Source: Streptomyces reniochalinae
GTDB lineage: Bacteria > Actinomycetota > Actinomycetes > Streptomycetales > Streptomycetaceae
Assembly: GCF_003323735.1 (NCBI RefSeq)
Contig: NZ_QOIM01000026.1
Coordinates: 62,001 to 126,000, forward strand
Length of the DNA stretch: 64,000 nucleotides
Direction: 5' to 3'
Below the pieces are notes generated by a model. It was not told the origin of the DNA, searched no databases, and saw only the letters and a list, made by a program, of their open reading frames with translations. The position numbers and the translations under genes are program-made. Below, one piece after another: positions 51,417-61,194 of the stretch (position 1 is the stretch's first letter; each line of letters starts with the position of its first letter).

Positions 51417-53324
51417 TCAGCCCACCACCACGTCGGCCGGCTCCCGGTCGTCGGGCGACGCGTCGGCGCCGGTCGTCTCCCCGTCACGGCGCACCAGGGC
51501 GGCGTACTTGCCGTTCGCTGCGAGGAGCTCCTCATGCGTGCCCCGTTCCGCGATCCGGCCTCCGTCCAGGACGACGATCTGGTCGGCGCCGCGGATGGTG
51601 GAGAGGCGGTGCGCGATGGTGAGGGTGGTCCGCCCGGCCGACAGCGCGTCGATGGCCTCCTGTACAGCACGTTCGGTGCGGGTGTCGAGCGCGCTGGTGG
51701 CCTCGTCGAGGATGAGCACGGGCGGGTCTCTGAGGATGGTGCGCGCCAGCGCGAGTCGCTGTTTCTCGCCGCCGGAGAAGCGGTAGCCGCGCTCTCCGAC
51801 GAGAGTGTCGTAACCGTCCGGCAGGGCGGCGATGTGGTCGTGGATCTGTGCCGCCCTGGCAGCGGCGCGCAGTTCCTCGTCGGAGGCCGCCGGTTTGGCG
51901 AAGCGCAGGTTCTCGGCGACGGTCGCGTGGAAAAGATACGTCTCCTGGGACACGACACCCACCGCCTCGGAGAGGGTGGCGAAACCGAGGTCGCGGACGT
52001 CCACCCCGTCGAGAGTGACGCGGCCCGCGCTCACGTCGTAGAGCCGGGGGACCAGGTAGCTGAGGGTGCTCTTGCCCGACCCTGTGGCTCCCACGACGGC
52101 GAGGCTGCTGCCCGGAGGGACGGTCAGATCGACGCCGTCGAGGGTGCGGGCCCGCGCCCCGACGGTGCTGCCGACAGTGCCCGCGCTCGCGGGCATGTCG
52201 GTGTCACGGGAGTCGTCGTCGTAGGAGAAGTCGACGCTCTCGAAGCGCACTTCGCCCCGCACCGAGGGGAGAACGACAGGGTGCTCGGGCTCGGTGATGG
52301 TGACGGGCAGGTCGAGGTATTCGAAGATGCGCTGGAAGAGCGCCAGCGAGGTCTGCATCTCCACGCCGGTGGTCAGCAGCGAGACGGTCGGCCGCAGCAG
52401 CCCCTGCTGGAGGGTGACGAAGGCGACGAGGGTGCCGATGGAGAACGCCGGGCCACCGAAGTGGGTGAGCATGCCGGCCGTCCAGTAAAGCAGGGCGGGG
52501 ATGGCGGACATGACGATGCCGATGGTCGCCATCCGCCAGCGCCCCGCCATGTTGGAGCGCACCTCCAGGTCGACGAGGCGCTCGGACTCGCCCGCGAAGC
52601 CGCGGGTGAGCGAGTCCGACCTGCCCATGGTGCGTCCGAGCAGGATGCCGCTGACCGACAGTGACTCGGTGACCAGCGCGGAGATGGCGGCCATCTGTTT
52701 CTGCCTGTCGGTGGCGACGCGCTTGCGTTCCCGCCCCACGCGCCGGCTCACCCACACGAAGAAGGGCAGCAGCACGAGGGAGGCGAGGGTGAGCCGCCAG
52801 TCGAGGGCGAGCATGGCGACGATGGTGGCGACCACGCTGGTCAGGTTGGAGACCAGCGAGGTGGCGGTCGAGGTCACCGTCGCCTGCATACCACCGATGT
52901 CGTTGGCGATGCGGGACTGGACCTCACCCGTCCGTGTGCGCGTGAAGAAGGCGAGCGGCATCCGCTGGAGCTTGGCGTAGACACCCGTGCGCAGATCGTG
53001 CATGACGCGCTGGCCCACGGTGGTGCTGATCAGTGTCTGGAGCACGCCGAAGACGCTGGTCATGACGGCGGTGAGGATCATGCCGAGGGCCAGCAGCGAG
53101 AGCAGACCGGTGCGCTGCTGGGGGATGGCGACGTCCAGGATCTCGCGCAGCAGGAACGGGGACGCCACGGAGACCAGCGAGGAGGCGGCCACCAGGAGAC
53201 CGACCAGGATCAGTCGGCCGCGGTAGGGGCGGAACAGGCGCAGGATGCGGCGCACCTGCGCGGGCTGCTCGGGCGTCGACGGGTCCTTCGGTGCCGGCCT
53301 CCAGCCGGGCTCTGCATGGCGCAA
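51417..53324 (-). CDS. ABC exporter (fused membrane and ATPase domains)
   Basis: This half-transporter type ABC exporter has 635 residues: a six-helix membrane domain (about residues 25-315; LILVGLLVAASSLVSVASPFLL and others) and a C-terminal ATPase. Walker A is GATGSGKST (about 414-422), signature FSGGEKQRLALAR (about 523-535), Walker B LILDEATSALD and the H-loop TIAHRLSTI. All catalytic residues are intact, so it may work as a homodimer. Drug or lipid export is likely. Start: TTG 53324 with AGGAG 4 bases upstream is preferred; the frame extends beyond it into the MarR operator. It is divergent from the MarR gene, which likely represses it. Confidence 0.85.
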   Translation of the reverse strand: MRHAEPGWRPAPKDPSTPEQPAQVRRILRLFRPYRGRLILVGLLVAASSLVSVASPFLLREILDVAIPQQRTGLLSLLALGMILTAVMTSVFGVLQTLISTTVGQRVMHDLRTGVYAKLQRMPLAFFTRTRTGEVQSRIANDIGGMQATVTSTATSLVSNLTSVVATIVAMLALDWRLTLASLVLLPFFVWVSRRVGRERKRVATDRQKQMAAISALVTESLSVSGILLGRTMGRSDSLTRGFAGESERLVDLEVRSNMAGRWRMATIGIVMSAIPALLYWTAGMLTHFGGPAFSIGTLVAFVTLQQGLLRPTVSLLTTGVEMQTSLALFQRIFEYLDLPVTITEPEHPVVLPSVRGEVRFESVDFSYDDDSRDTDMPASAGTVGSTVGARARTLDGVDLTVPPGSSLAVVGATGSGKSTLSYLVPRLYDVSAGRVTLDGVDVRDLGFATLSEAVGVVSQETYLFHATVAENLRFAKPAASDEELRAAARAAQIHDHIAALPDGYDTLVGERGYRFSGGEKQRLALARTILRDPPVLILDEATSALDTRTERAVQEAIDALSAGRTTLTIAHRLSTIRGADQIVVLDGGRIAERGTHEELLAANGKYAALVRRDGETTGADASPDDREPADVVVG

Positions 53325-53454
53325 GGGGCTCCTCGGAATCGGTGGTGCGGGGCGGGGGGTGGCGAGTGCGGCACACCCGTGTGCCGTCTGCCCGTCACAC
53401 CGTGTGCCGCTCGCCGTCGGAATTCCGGAGCATAGTTCATCGTTACCTATACTC

Positions 53455-53468
53455 ACAATGAACATTGT
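53455..53468. promoter_or_regulatory. MarR operator
   Basis: ACAATGAACATTGT is a perfect 6-2-6 dyad. A wider GTTCAT/ATGAAC pair (53435-53440 and 53458-53463) overlaps it. A -10-like TAGCTT (53474-53479) lies just downstream and 6 bases before ATG 53486, so the operator would cover the -35/spacer of a leaderless marR-type promoter. Confidence 0.65.
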
Positions 53469-53485
53469 CCTGATAGCTTGCGGTC

Positions 53486-53935
53486 ATGCCCCAGCACTCC
53501 GCCGGCGAACACGCCTCCGACCTGGCTGACCAGCTCCTGCGCCTGACCAAGCGGATCAACCACGCCCACCGGCAGAACTTCGCCCCAGTGGGCGTCACAC
53601 CCGCGCAGGCCCGGATGCTGCGGACCGTCTCGCACAGTCCCCAGCCACCCCGGATGGCGGACCTCGCCGAGCGGCTGGGTGTGGTGCCCCGGCAGGTGAC
53701 GAGCCTCATCGACGCACTGGAGGAGCGCGGCCTGGTGCGCCGTTCCCCCGACCCCGCTAACCGCCGGGTGACCCGGATCGAGCTGACACAGGGCGGCTTC
53801 CAAGCGCTGGAGGAGCTGAGGCAGGCCCGTCGGGCCGCGGCACAGGAGCTGCTGGCCCCGCTGACCTCCGCACAGCGCGACGAGCTCAGCCGCCTGCTGG
53901 CGCTGCTGGACGGGCGTGGCCACGGCTCGGCGTAG
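53486..53935 (+). CDS. MarR-family transcriptional regulator
   Basis: This MarR-type winged-helix repressor has 149 residues. The recognition part is PRMADLAERLGVVPRQVTSLIDALEERGLVRR (about residues 55-86, in parts), followed by the wing DPANRRVTRIELTQGG. N- and C-terminal helices form the dimer interface. No ribosome site precedes ATG 53486; the -10-like box 6 bases upstream suggests a leaderless message. It is divergent from the ABC exporter gene, and the ACAATGAACATTGT operator lies between. A drug-responsive exporter/regulator pair is the likely role. Confidence 0.85.
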   Translation: MPQHSAGEHASDLADQLLRLTKRINHAHRQNFAPVGVTPAQARMLRTVSHSPQPPRMADLAERLGVVPRQVTSLIDALEERGLVRRSPDPANRRVTRIELTQGGFQALEELRQARRAAAQELLAPLTSAQRDELSRLLALLDGRGHGSA

Positions 53936-54070
53936 CCAGGGGAGGACGAGCGTTGTCCGGCCGGTACGACCCCCACGGCCGGTGTCGGAGGGCCGATTTA
54001 GCATGAGACGCACATTCCAGCCCTGCCCTCACCCGAGCCACCTCGCCCCCTCGCGTGCCCAGGAGATGCC

Positions 54071-57040
54071 ATGCCGCTGCTCGAACCGAAGCCTGGAGCA
54101 CTGCGCCCGCGCACCGGCGCCGGTCACGCCCCCGCCGCCGACCGGGTGCCGCAGGAGCGGGCGCACGGCACCCCGCAGCCGCTCCGGAGCGACCTGGAGA
54201 AGCTGCTGGGCTCGGAGAAGGTGCTCTCGAAGGTCTCCGACCTGGTGCGCTACGCCTCCGACGCGAGCCCGTACCGCTTCATTCCCCAGGTGGTGGTGCT
54301 CGCCGAGGACGCGACGGACGTCGCCGCGGTGCTCTTCTACGCACACGAGCACGGCCGGGACGTCGTCTTCCGCGCCGCCGGCACGTCGCTGAACGGCCAG
54401 GCGCAGGGTGAGGACATCCTCATCGACGTGCGCCGCCACTGGACGGGTGTCGAGGTCTTGGAGGAGGGCAGGCGGGCACGGATCGGGCCTGGCACCACCG
54501 TCTTCCGGACGAACGCCGCGCTGGCGCCGCACGGACGGCTGCTGGGTCCCGACCCGGCCAGCGCCATCGCCTGCACCGTCGGCGGAGTGGTCGCCAACAA
54601 CGCCTCCGGGATGACGGCGGGCACCACCCGCAACTCCTACCGCACCGTCGCCTCGCTGACCTGCGTCCTGGCGAGCGGCACCGTCGTGGACACGGCCGAC
54701 CCGGCGGCGGACGAGAAGCTGGCGCGGGAGGAGCCCGGGCTGTGCGAGGGCCTGCTGGCACTCAAGGCCGAGATCGAGGCCGACGCGCGGCTCGTCGCCC
54801 GCATCCGGGCCAAGTACGAGTTGAAGAACACCAACGGCTACCGGCTCGACGCCTTCCTGGACGGCGTCACGCCGGTCGAGATCCTGCGCGGGCTGATGGT
54901 CGGCTCCCAGGGCACGCTCGGCTTTCTCGCGGAGTTCGTCTTCGACACCCTGCCGCTGCACCGTCGCACCTCGACGGGGCTGTTCTTCTTCCCGTCGCTG
55001 TCGGCCGCGGCCGCCGCGGTGCCCCGCTTCAACGAGGCCGGGGCGATGTCCGTGGAGCTGATGGACGGCAACACCCTGCGGGCCTCGGTGAGCGTCTCGG
55101 GAGTGCCGCAGGACTGGGCGGACCTGCCCAAGGAGACCACGGCCCTGCTGGTCGAGTTCCGCTCCCCCGACGACGCCGTACGCGAGGAGCGCGAGCAAGC
55201 GGCACGCGCGGTGCTGGCCGACCTGGACCTGGTGGCCCCTGTCCCCTCGGTCACCAACGAGCTGACACGCGATCCAGGGACGATCGCCTCGTACTGGAAG
55301 GCGCGCAAGGCGTTCGTCACGGCGGTCGGGGGCTCACGCCCCTCCGGCACCACCCTGATCACCGAGGACTTCGCGGTGCCGCCCTCCCGGCTGGCCGAGG
55401 CGTGCGAGGCGCTGCTGGAGCTTCAGGAACGCCACGGCTTCGACGCCGCGGTGGCCGGGCACGCGGCGCACGGCAACCTGCACTTCCTGCTGGCCTTCGA
55501 CGCGGCGAACCCCGAGGACGTGGCCCGCTATGCCGCGTTCATGGACGACTTCTGCCGGATGACCGTCGAGCGATTCGACGGCTCCCTCAAGGCAGAGCAC
55601 GCCACCGGCCGCAACATCGCCCCGTTCCTGGAGCTGGAGTGGGGAGCCGAGGCCACCGAGCTGATGTGGCGCATCAAGCGGCTCCTGGACCCCGCCGGGG
55701 TGCTGGCCCCCGGCGTCCTGCTGGACCGTGATCCGCGAGCGCACCTGCGGGGGCTGAAATCCATCCCCAGCGTGGAAGCCGTCGCCGACCCGTGCATCGA
55801 GTGCGGTTTTTGCGAACCCACCTGCCCGAGCGAGGACCTGACCACCACACCACGGCAGCGCATCGTGCTCCGCCGCGAGATGCTGCGGCAGCGCCCCGGT
55901 TCCCTGGTGGGCGAGAACCTGCTCGCCAGCTACGGATACGACGCCGTGGACACCTGCGCGGGCGACTCCACCTGCGCGCTCGACTGCCCGGTCGGCATCG
56001 ACACGGGCGCGATGATGAAGTCCTTCCGACACGCGCGGCACTCCTCCCGCGAGGAGCGCACCGCCGCACGCACGGCACAGCACTTCGCCCGTGTGGAGCG
56101 CTCGGCCCGGCTGGCCGTCGCGGCCGCCGACCAGCTGCGCAAGCGCCTGCGCGGCCGCGACGGCACGCTGGGTGACCGGATGCTCAAGGCGGTGACCGGC
56201 GCGGCGCGCAAGGCGGTGCGCCCGGACCTGGTGCCCGAGTGGCTGCCCGAGATCCCGGCTCCGGCCGCCGGCCGCCTTCCGGCGACCAGCAGGCAGCTCG
56301 CCTCCGCCGTGTACTACCCGGCCTGTGTGAACCGTATCTTCGGTGACCCGGACGGCTACCAGGGAGCGTCGCTGCCTGAGGCCATGGTGACCGTCTCAGC
56401 GCGCGCGGGACGCCCGGTGTGGATACCGGAGGACGTGACGGGCACCTGCTGTGCCACCATCTGGCACTCCAAGGGCTACGAGGCGGGCAACACGCTGATG
56501 GCCAACCGCATGGTGGAGGCCGCCTGGCGGTGGACGGACGGCGGTGAACTCCCGCTCGTCGTGGACGCCTCCTCCTGCACCCTGGGGATCGCCGAGGAGG
56601 TGGTGCCGTACCTCACGCCGGCCAACCGCAAACTCCACGAACGGCTGACGATCGTCGATTCCCTGGTCTGGGCCGCTCAGGAGCTGCTTCCCCGGCTCAC
56701 CGTCGAGAGCCGCGTCGCCTCGGCCGTCCTCCACCCCACCTGCTCCATGCGGCACCTGGGTGACGAGGCGGAACTGCGCCAGGTGGCGCAGGCGTGCGCC
56801 CACGAGGTCGTGGTTCCGCTGGACGCCGGGTGCTGTGCCTTCGCGGGCGACCGCGGATTGCTGCACGAGGAGCTGACCGCCTCCGCGACGGCCCGCGAGG
56901 CCGCGGAGGTGGGCCGGCGCTCGTACGACGCGTACCTGTCGGCGAACCGGACCTGCGAGATCGGCATGGACCACGCCACAGGCGACCGCGGGTACCACTC
57001 GGTGATCCAGGAACTGGAGCGTGCCACCCGCCCTCGCTGA
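54071..57040 (+). CDS. FAD-binding and (Fe-S)-binding oxidoreductase, D-lactate dehydrogenase-like
   Basis: This large fused oxidoreductase (989 residues) is of the Dld-II/GlcD-GlcF type. Residues about 60-270 are a PCMH-type FAD domain (VVFRAAGTSLNGQAQGEDI; GGVVANNASGMTAG). Residues about 290-545 are the FAD-linked oxidase C-terminal domain with GHAAHGNLHFLL (about 470-481). Two 4Fe-4S motifs are CIECGFCEPTCPS (about 575-587) and CAGDSTCALDCPVG (about 629-642). The last third holds two cysteine-rich CCG domains (TGTCCATIWHSKG, HPTCSMRHLG, GCCAFAGDRG). It most likely oxidises D-lactate or another 2-hydroxy acid to feed the respiratory chain. AGGAG precedes ATG 54071. Confidence 0.87.
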   Translation: MPLLEPKPGALRPRTGAGHAPAADRVPQERAHGTPQPLRSDLEKLLGSEKVLSKVSDLVRYASDASPYRFIPQVVVLAEDATDVAAVLFYAHEHGRDVVFRAAGTSLNGQAQGEDILIDVRRHWTGVEVLEEGRRARIGPGTTVFRTNAALAPHGRLLGPDPASAIACTVGGVVANNASGMTAGTTRNSYRTVASLTCVLASGTVVDTADPAADEKLAREEPGLCEGLLALKAEIEADARLVARIRAKYELKNTNGYRLDAFLDGVTPVEILRGLMVGSQGTLGFLAEFVFDTLPLHRRTSTGLFFFPSLSAAAAAVPRFNEAGAMSVELMDGNTLRASVSVSGVPQDWADLPKETTALLVEFRSPDDAVREEREQAARAVLADLDLVAPVPSVTNELTRDPGTIASYWKARKAFVTAVGGSRPSGTTLITEDFAVPPSRLAEACEALLELQERHGFDAAVAGHAAHGNLHFLLAFDAANPEDVARYAAFMDDFCRMTVERFDGSLKAEHATGRNIAPFLELEWGAEATELMWRIKRLLDPAGVLAPGVLLDRDPRAHLRGLKSIPSVEAVADPCIECGFCEPTCPSEDLTTTPRQRIVLRREMLRQRPGSLVGENLLASYGYDAVDTCAGDSTCALDCPVGIDTGAMMKSFRHARHSSREERTAARTAQHFARVERSARLAVAAADQLRKRLRGRDGTLGDRMLKAVTGAARKAVRPDLVPEWLPEIPAPAAGRLPATSRQLASAVYYPACVNRIFGDPDGYQGASLPEAMVTVSARAGRPVWIPEDVTGTCCATIWHSKGYEAGNTLMANRMVEAAWRWTDGGELPLVVDASSCTLGIAEEVVPYLTPANRKLHERLTIVDSLVWAAQELLPRLTVESRVASAVLHPTCSMRHLGDEAELRQVAQACAHEVVVPLDAGCCAFAGDRGLLHEELTASATAREAAEVGRRSYDAYLSANRTCEIGMDHATGDRGYHSVIQELERATRPR

Positions 57041-57059
57041 CGGCGGCCGACGCAGGGGC

Positions 57060-57087
57060 GGGGCGGGCCACTGTGCGGGCCCGCCCC
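57060..57087. terminator. Hairpin terminator between convergent genes
   Basis: GGGGCGGGCC (57060-57069) is exactly inverted at 57078-57087 around an 8-base loop; the outer ACGCA/TGCGT bases extend the stem imperfectly. It separates the D-lactate dehydrogenase-like and alpha-amylase genes. Confidence 0.75.
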
Positions 57088-57092
57088 GTGCG

Positions 57093-58499
57093 TCACTCCG
57101 TCGCGTCCACGTGCAGGGCGACGGCGCTGCGGGCCGGCAGCGTCACCTGCGCGGTGCCGTCTGAGCCGACCTCCACCTTCTGTCCGCAGCCGCCCTGCGC
57201 GGAGGCCACGTTGCAGTAGGTCCCGGACGGCAGCGAGGTCGTGAACGCCCTGCTGACCTCGCTGTCACTGTTGTTGAGCGCGACGAAGCCCTTGTCGCCG
57301 CGGCTGAAGGCAAGGGCCTGCCCCTCGGACCACCAGTCGGTGAGCTCCGCCGTGCCGACCGCGTTGTGGAAGCCGACCATCCCGGTGATCTCCGGCTTGG
57401 CGTGGTTGCCGGTCCAGCCGGTCCCGCCGCTGGGCGGCCCGGCGTCGGCGTCGCTGAACTCGTAGCCCGAGTAGACGTTCGGCGAACCGTAGGGGTGGGC
57501 GAGCAGGAAGACGTTGGCGAGCGTGTGGGCCGCACCGTCCTTGTAGGTCAGCGTCGAGCCGTTGCGCTCGGTGTCCCAGTTGTCGACGAACGTGCGTGCG
57601 GAACCGCCCTCCAGCATGCCGTCGCCGAGGTTCTGGAGCGCGCCGAGGTCTCCGCCCTGGAACGCCCCCTTGAGCGCGCGGCCGTAGCGGAACTCGTCGA
57701 CGTCCCCCACTTCCGTGTACTCCTCCGGCTGTACCGCCTCGCCGTCGCCGTGTATCACCTCGCTGACCCAGAAACCCGGGTCCTCGGTCATCTTCGCCTT
57801 GATGGCGGCCATGTCGGCCGCCGCCATGTGCTTGGCCGCGTCGATCCGGAACCCGGCCGCCCCCAGGGACCGCAGGTCGTCGAGGTAGCCGGCGATGGCG
57901 CCGCGCACCTTGTCGCTGCCGGTGTCGAGGTCGGCGAGGCCCACCAGTTCGCAGTTCTGCACGTCGTCACGGTTGGTGTAGTCCGCGATGTCACGACGGC
58001 AGGTGTGGAAGTCGGCGTCCTCCCAGGTGCCCTCGTAGGCGTACTTGGAGTACGGGGTGCCGCCGGTTCCCGTGCCCGATCCCGAGGTCATGTGGTTGAT
58101 GACGGCGTCCGCGATCACCTTGACGCCCGCCGACTCACACGCCTGCACCATGTCCGCGAAGTCGGCACGGCTGCCGAGCCTGCCCGCGATCTTGTAGCTG
58201 ACCGGCTGGTACGACGTCCACCAGGCGTCCCCCTGAATGTGCTCGCCGGCGGGCGAGACCTCCACATAGCCGTAGCCGGCGGGACCGAGCGTGTCCGTGC
58301 ACTCCTGGGCGACGGACGCGAAGGGGCGCTCGAACAGCGTGGCGGTGACAGCCCTCTCACCGGGAGGGGAAACCTTTGCCGCGGTTGCGGAGGGGCCCGC
58401 CTGCGCGGGGTCCGCCTGCGCGTGCCAGGGCGCCGTCGCGAGCAGGCCGCCGGCCGCCAGTACCCCTGCCGTGCTCGCGCTGAGCAGACGTTTTCTCAT
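57093..58499 (-). CDS. Secreted alpha-amylase (GH13)
   Basis: This extracellular endo-acting alpha-amylase hydrolyses starch. It has 468 residues. The Sec signal peptide runs to about residue 29 (core [15 protein letters not shown], cleavage after AQA). The GH13 regions are DAVINH (131-136), GFRIDAAKH (216-224; nucleophile Asp220), EVIH (247-250; Glu247) and FVDNWDTE (304-311; NWD in place of the common NHD, as in other Streptomyces amylases). Six cysteines suit disulfides. There is no C-terminal starch-binding (CBM20) domain, so it is a short form. ATG 58499 has GAAGGAG. It is divergent from the GH109 gene, with MalR-type motifs between. Confidence 0.92.
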   Translation of the reverse strand: MRKRLLSASTAGVLAAGGLLATAPWHAQADPAQAGPSATAAKVSPPGERAVTATLFERPFASVAQECTDTLGPAGYGYVEVSPAGEHIQGDAWWTSYQPVSYKIAGRLGSRADFADMVQACESAGVKVIADAVINHMTSGSGTGTGGTPYSKYAYEGTWEDADFHTCRRDIADYTNRDDVQNCELVGLADLDTGSDKVRGAIAGYLDDLRSLGAAGFRIDAAKHMAAADMAAIKAKMTEDPGFWVSEVIHGDGEAVQPEEYTEVGDVDEFRYGRALKGAFQGGDLGALQNLGDGMLEGGSARTFVDNWDTERNGSTLTYKDGAAHTLANVFLLAHPYGSPNVYSGYEFSDADAGPPSGGTGWTGNHAKPEITGMVGFHNAVGTAELTDWWSEGQALAFSRGDKGFVALNNSDSEVSRAFTTSLPSGTYCNVASAQGGCGQKVEVGSDGTAQVTLPARSAVALHVDATE

Positions 58500-58654
58500 G
58501 ATGCGGCTCCTTCGGTGTGCGGGCACTCAGGTGCCCGGAAGGCAGCCAGGCGCCTGGGCCGCCGTGGGGGGACGTGGACACGCGGGTTCGAGCGAGCCCG
58601 CGTGACCACGAGGTTGACCGGGAGCCTGCCGTCAGGGCGTGAGCACGTCAAGAG

Positions 58655-58770
58655 GGTGCGCAAGGAATTCCAGTCCCTTGCAGCAAGAAGTTGCGGGGGC
58701 GGAAGTCCCGCACCGGACGCGGAAGTCCATCCACGAACGACGAGAGTCCAAGTCCGCGCTCTTGCGCACC
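58655..58770. promoter_or_regulatory. MalR/Reg1-type operator set
   Basis: CTTGCAGCAAG (58677-58687) is a 5-1-5 palindrome built from the CTTGCAG word known in maltose-responsive Streptomyces amylase promoters (MalR/Reg1 control). GGTGCGCAAG (58655-58664) and its exact inverse CTTGCGCACC (58761-58770) flank it. The set lies 155-270 bases upstream of the amylase start. Confidence 0.5.
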
Positions 58771-58786
58771 ACTGGTCTCAACCAGC
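58771..58786. promoter_or_regulatory. DasR-responsive element-like site before the GH109 gene
   Basis: ACTGGTCTCAACCAGC matches 13 of 16 positions of the DasR consensus ACTGGTCTAGACCAGT as I recall it, and keeps the CTGGT/ACCAG arms. It lies 58 bases upstream of the GH109 start codon. Confidence 0.5.
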
Positions 58787-58843
58787 AGGGTCCATAGCCG
58801 AGTTCACCCACCCGGACGACATGCGAAGACTGCGGGAGACCCG

Positions 58844-60259
58844 ATGAGTGACGACCAAGGATTCAGCCGCCGCTCCGTACTGCGGACCGCCTCAGCCGCC
58901 GGAGCGGGGCTGGGCATCGGGGCAGTGAGCACCCCGGCGGCGGAGGCCGCGGCGCCCGGCCCCGCTGCGGCCGCCGCAGCCGCGCAGGGCGAGGCCGCGA
59001 CACCGCCACGGCGGGGTCGCACCATGATCGGCGTACCGTTCGACGAGCGCCGCACCGTCCGGGTCGGCATTATCGGCCTGGGGCAGCGCGGCGGCAGCAT
59101 GATCGACCTCTTCCTGGCCCTGGAGGGCGTGCGGGTGGTCGCGCTGTGCGATCCGGTGCGGGAGAAGACCGAACGCGCCGCCAAGAAGGTCACCGACGCG
59201 GGCCAGCCGGCGCCGGCCCTCTACGCCAAGGGCGACCACGACTTCGAGAAGCTGTGCAGACGCGGGGACCTCGACTTCGTCTACGTCGCCACCCCGTGGG
59301 ACTGGCACTTCGAGATGGCGAAGGCCGCCATGAAGGGCGGCAAGCACGTCGGCGTCGAGTGTCCGATCGCGCTGGAACTCACAGAGCTGTGGGAGCTGGT
59401 CGACCTTTCGGAAAAGACCCGCAAGCACTGCATGCAACTGGAGAACTGCGCCTACGGGCAGAACGAGATGCGGGTCCTGCGCATGGCGCACGAAGGGCTC
59501 TTCGGTGACCTGCTGCACGGCGCGGGCGCCTACCTCCACGACCTGCGCGGCCTGATGTTCGACCCCGACTACTACGAGGGCCCTTGGCGCCGCAAGTGGC
59601 ACACCCGGCTCAAGGGCGACCTCTACCCGAACCACGGCTTCGGCCCCGTCGCCAACTACATGGACGTCAACCGTGGCGATCGCGCGGTCCGGATCGCCAC
59701 CTTCGGGTCCCCCTCCCTCGGCCTGGCCGCCTACCGCGAGGAACACGCGCCGAAGGGCGACGAGAGCTGGAAGGAGACCTACATCAAGAGCGACATGGCG
59801 ATCAGCCTCATCCAGACCGCCAAGGGCCGGGTCATCCGTCTGGAACAGGACGTCTCCAACCCCCACCCCTACTCCCGGCTCAACATCCTCGGCGGCACCA
59901 AGGGCGTCTTCGAGGACTACCCGCCCCGCGTCTATCTCGAACCGGACATGTCCGGCGACGAATGGGGCGACTTCGACGGGTACAAGGAACACGACCACTG
60001 GCTGTGGAAGGAACACGCCAATCCCCCCGGCGGGCACGGCGGCATGGACTACATCATGCTCTTCCGCTTGACGCAGTGCATGAGGCTGGGGCTGGTACCC
60101 GACTTCGACGTCTACGACGCGGCCACCTGGACCGCCCCCGTGCCGCTCAGCCACGCCTCCATCAAGGCCAAGGGCCTGCCGCAGGAGATCCCGGACTTCA
60201 CCCGTGGCCTCTGGAAGAAGGAACGCCCGGGTGTCGACTCCGAGAAGCCCGAGGAATGA
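58844..60259 (+). CDS. Tat-exported GH109 family protein (alpha-N-acetylgalactosaminidase-like)
   Basis: This is an Gfo/Idh/MocA-fold enzyme of glycoside hydrolase family 109, which removes alpha-linked N-acetylgalactosamine with NAD bound as cofactor. It has 471 residues. The twin-arginine signal [16 protein letters not shown] is at residues 7-22. The NAD site [11 protein letters not shown] (75-85) follows. GH109 signatures are [15 protein letters not shown] (149-163), [14 protein letters not shown] and [20 protein letters not shown] (261-280). Cofactor-bound folding before export explains Tat use. ATG 58844 has GGGAG. A DasR-like site upstream fits amino-sugar control. Confidence 0.87.
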   Translation: MSDDQGFSRRSVLRTASAAGAGLGIGAVSTPAAEAAAPGPAAAAAAAQGEAATPPRRGRTMIGVPFDERRTVRVGIIGLGQRGGSMIDLFLALEGVRVVALCDPVREKTERAAKKVTDAGQPAPALYAKGDHDFEKLCRRGDLDFVYVATPWDWHFEMAKAAMKGGKHVGVECPIALELTELWELVDLSEKTRKHCMQLENCAYGQNEMRVLRMAHEGLFGDLLHGAGAYLHDLRGLMFDPDYYEGPWRRKWHTRLKGDLYPNHGFGPVANYMDVNRGDRAVRIATFGSPSLGLAAYREEHAPKGDESWKETYIKSDMAISLIQTAKGRVIRLEQDVSNPHPYSRLNILGGTKGVFEDYPPRVYLEPDMSGDEWGDFDGYKEHDHWLWKEHANPPGGHGGMDYIMLFRLTQCMRLGLVPDFDVYDAATWTAPVPLSHASIKAKGLPQEIPDFTRGLWKKERPGVDSEKPEE

Positions 60260-60351
60260 GTCGGGACGTGACGGAGGAGAACCTCGCCCCCTGAGAAGTG
60301 GCGGGCGCCCGGGCCCGGTTCGTCGCGCCCGGGAACCGCTCGCTCACCCGC

Positions 60352-61194
60352 TCAGCTCTTGAGCGAAGCCTTGTCCCCCATCACGACCGTGGGGTGCTTG
60401 CCCGGATCCAACGTCCGCAGCAGCGTCTCCATCCCGGACTTCGACAGGCTCACACAGCCCGATGTGCCGCTGCCGTGGTCCATGTGCAACCAGATGCTGC
60501 CCCCCTTGGCCTGGCCCTGCGGCCGGGTCGGGTCGAGGGGGGAGGTGCCCTTGACGCGGTTGTAGTCGATGGCGATCACGTGGTCGAAGTCGTGCCGGGT
60601 CTTCTTCGGCCAGTACGAGGGCGGAGTGAACGCCGACGTGTGGGCGTACGGCAGCCTGGCGTCGGGTCCGGGCAGTACCCCGCCCGCGTCCGAGAGCGAG
60701 AAGACACCGACCGGGCTGCGCTTGTCGCCCTGACGGTGGTCGCGCGTCCAGCCCTTCTTGCCGTTGTGCGCCTGCCAGCTGTGCTCCTCGTGCCACGCCT
60801 TGCCGTGCCGGGTGTAGAGGCGGACCGTCGCGGCCGCCGAGTCCTTGCCCCTGCCCTCGACGGCCACGACCTGAGTGCTGTTGTCGGGAATCTTCGCCTG
60901 GAGACGGTCACCCACACGAGGGATTTCCGTGGGGTTCTTCGCCAGCTCGGCCTTCGGTGGTGGCTCTGAGCCCTTCTCGGCCTTCGTACTGCCCGAGCCC
61001 TGACCTCCACCATCGTCGGACCCGCAGCCCGCGAGGAGCACAGCCAGCACCGTGCCACCCGCTGCCGCCACCAGAGCGGCCCTGGCCTTGGCGCGCGCTC
61101 TCGCCCTGGCAGCCGGCACGTCCTGGGCACGGCCCGTGGTGGTCCCGCGCGCCGCTGCCGCGCCGCTTGTCCGTCCTGCCCCACGTATGCGCAT
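60352..61194 (-). CDS. L,D-transpeptidase (YkuD) lipoprotein
   Basis: This L,D-transpeptidase is anchored as a lipoprotein and probably cross-links peptidoglycan outside the cell. It has 280 residues. An Arg/Ala-rich N terminus of 40 residues precedes the hydrophobic segment and lipobox LAGC (Cys57). A Gly/Ser/Glu linker follows. The YkuD domain covers about residues 105-278, with His240 and the catalytic Cys247 in HGSGTSGCVSL. ATG 61194 is chosen; ATG 61203 would add three residues and has a similar context. It is convergent with the GH109 gene. Confidence 0.85.
   Translation of the reverse strand: MRIRGAGRTSGAAAARGTTTGRAQDVPAARARARAKARAALVAAAGGTVLAVLLAGCGSDDGGGQGSGSTKAEKGSEPPPKAELAKNPTEIPRVGDRLQAKIPDNSTQVVAVEGRGKDSAAATVRLYTRHGKAWHEEHSWQAHNGKKGWTRDHRQGDKRSPVGVFSLSDAGGVLPGPDARLPYAHTSAFTPPSYWPKKTRHDFDHVIAIDYNRVKGTSPLDPTRPQGQAKGGSIWLHMDHGSGTSGCVSLSKSGMETLLRTLDPGKHPTVVMGDKASLKS

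Larger units (their letters stand above)
58500..58843. other. Divergent regulatory region of alpha-amylase and GH109 genes
   Basis: There is no gene in these 344 bases. From left to right it holds a hairpin (CACGCGGG/CCCGCGTG, 58579-58604) in the amylase leader, GGTGCGCAAG at 58655-58664, CTTGCAGCAAG at 58677-58687, the inverse copy CTTGCGCACC at 58761-58770, and a dre-like ACTGGTCTCAACCAGC at 58771-58786. Confidence 0.65.

Noticed and set aside
58579..58604. GGTTCGAG in a stem-loop, looking like a tRNA T-arm
   Set aside because: The stem is 8 bp with a 10-base loop and there is no acceptor, D or anticodon arm around it. It is a plain hairpin in the amylase leader.
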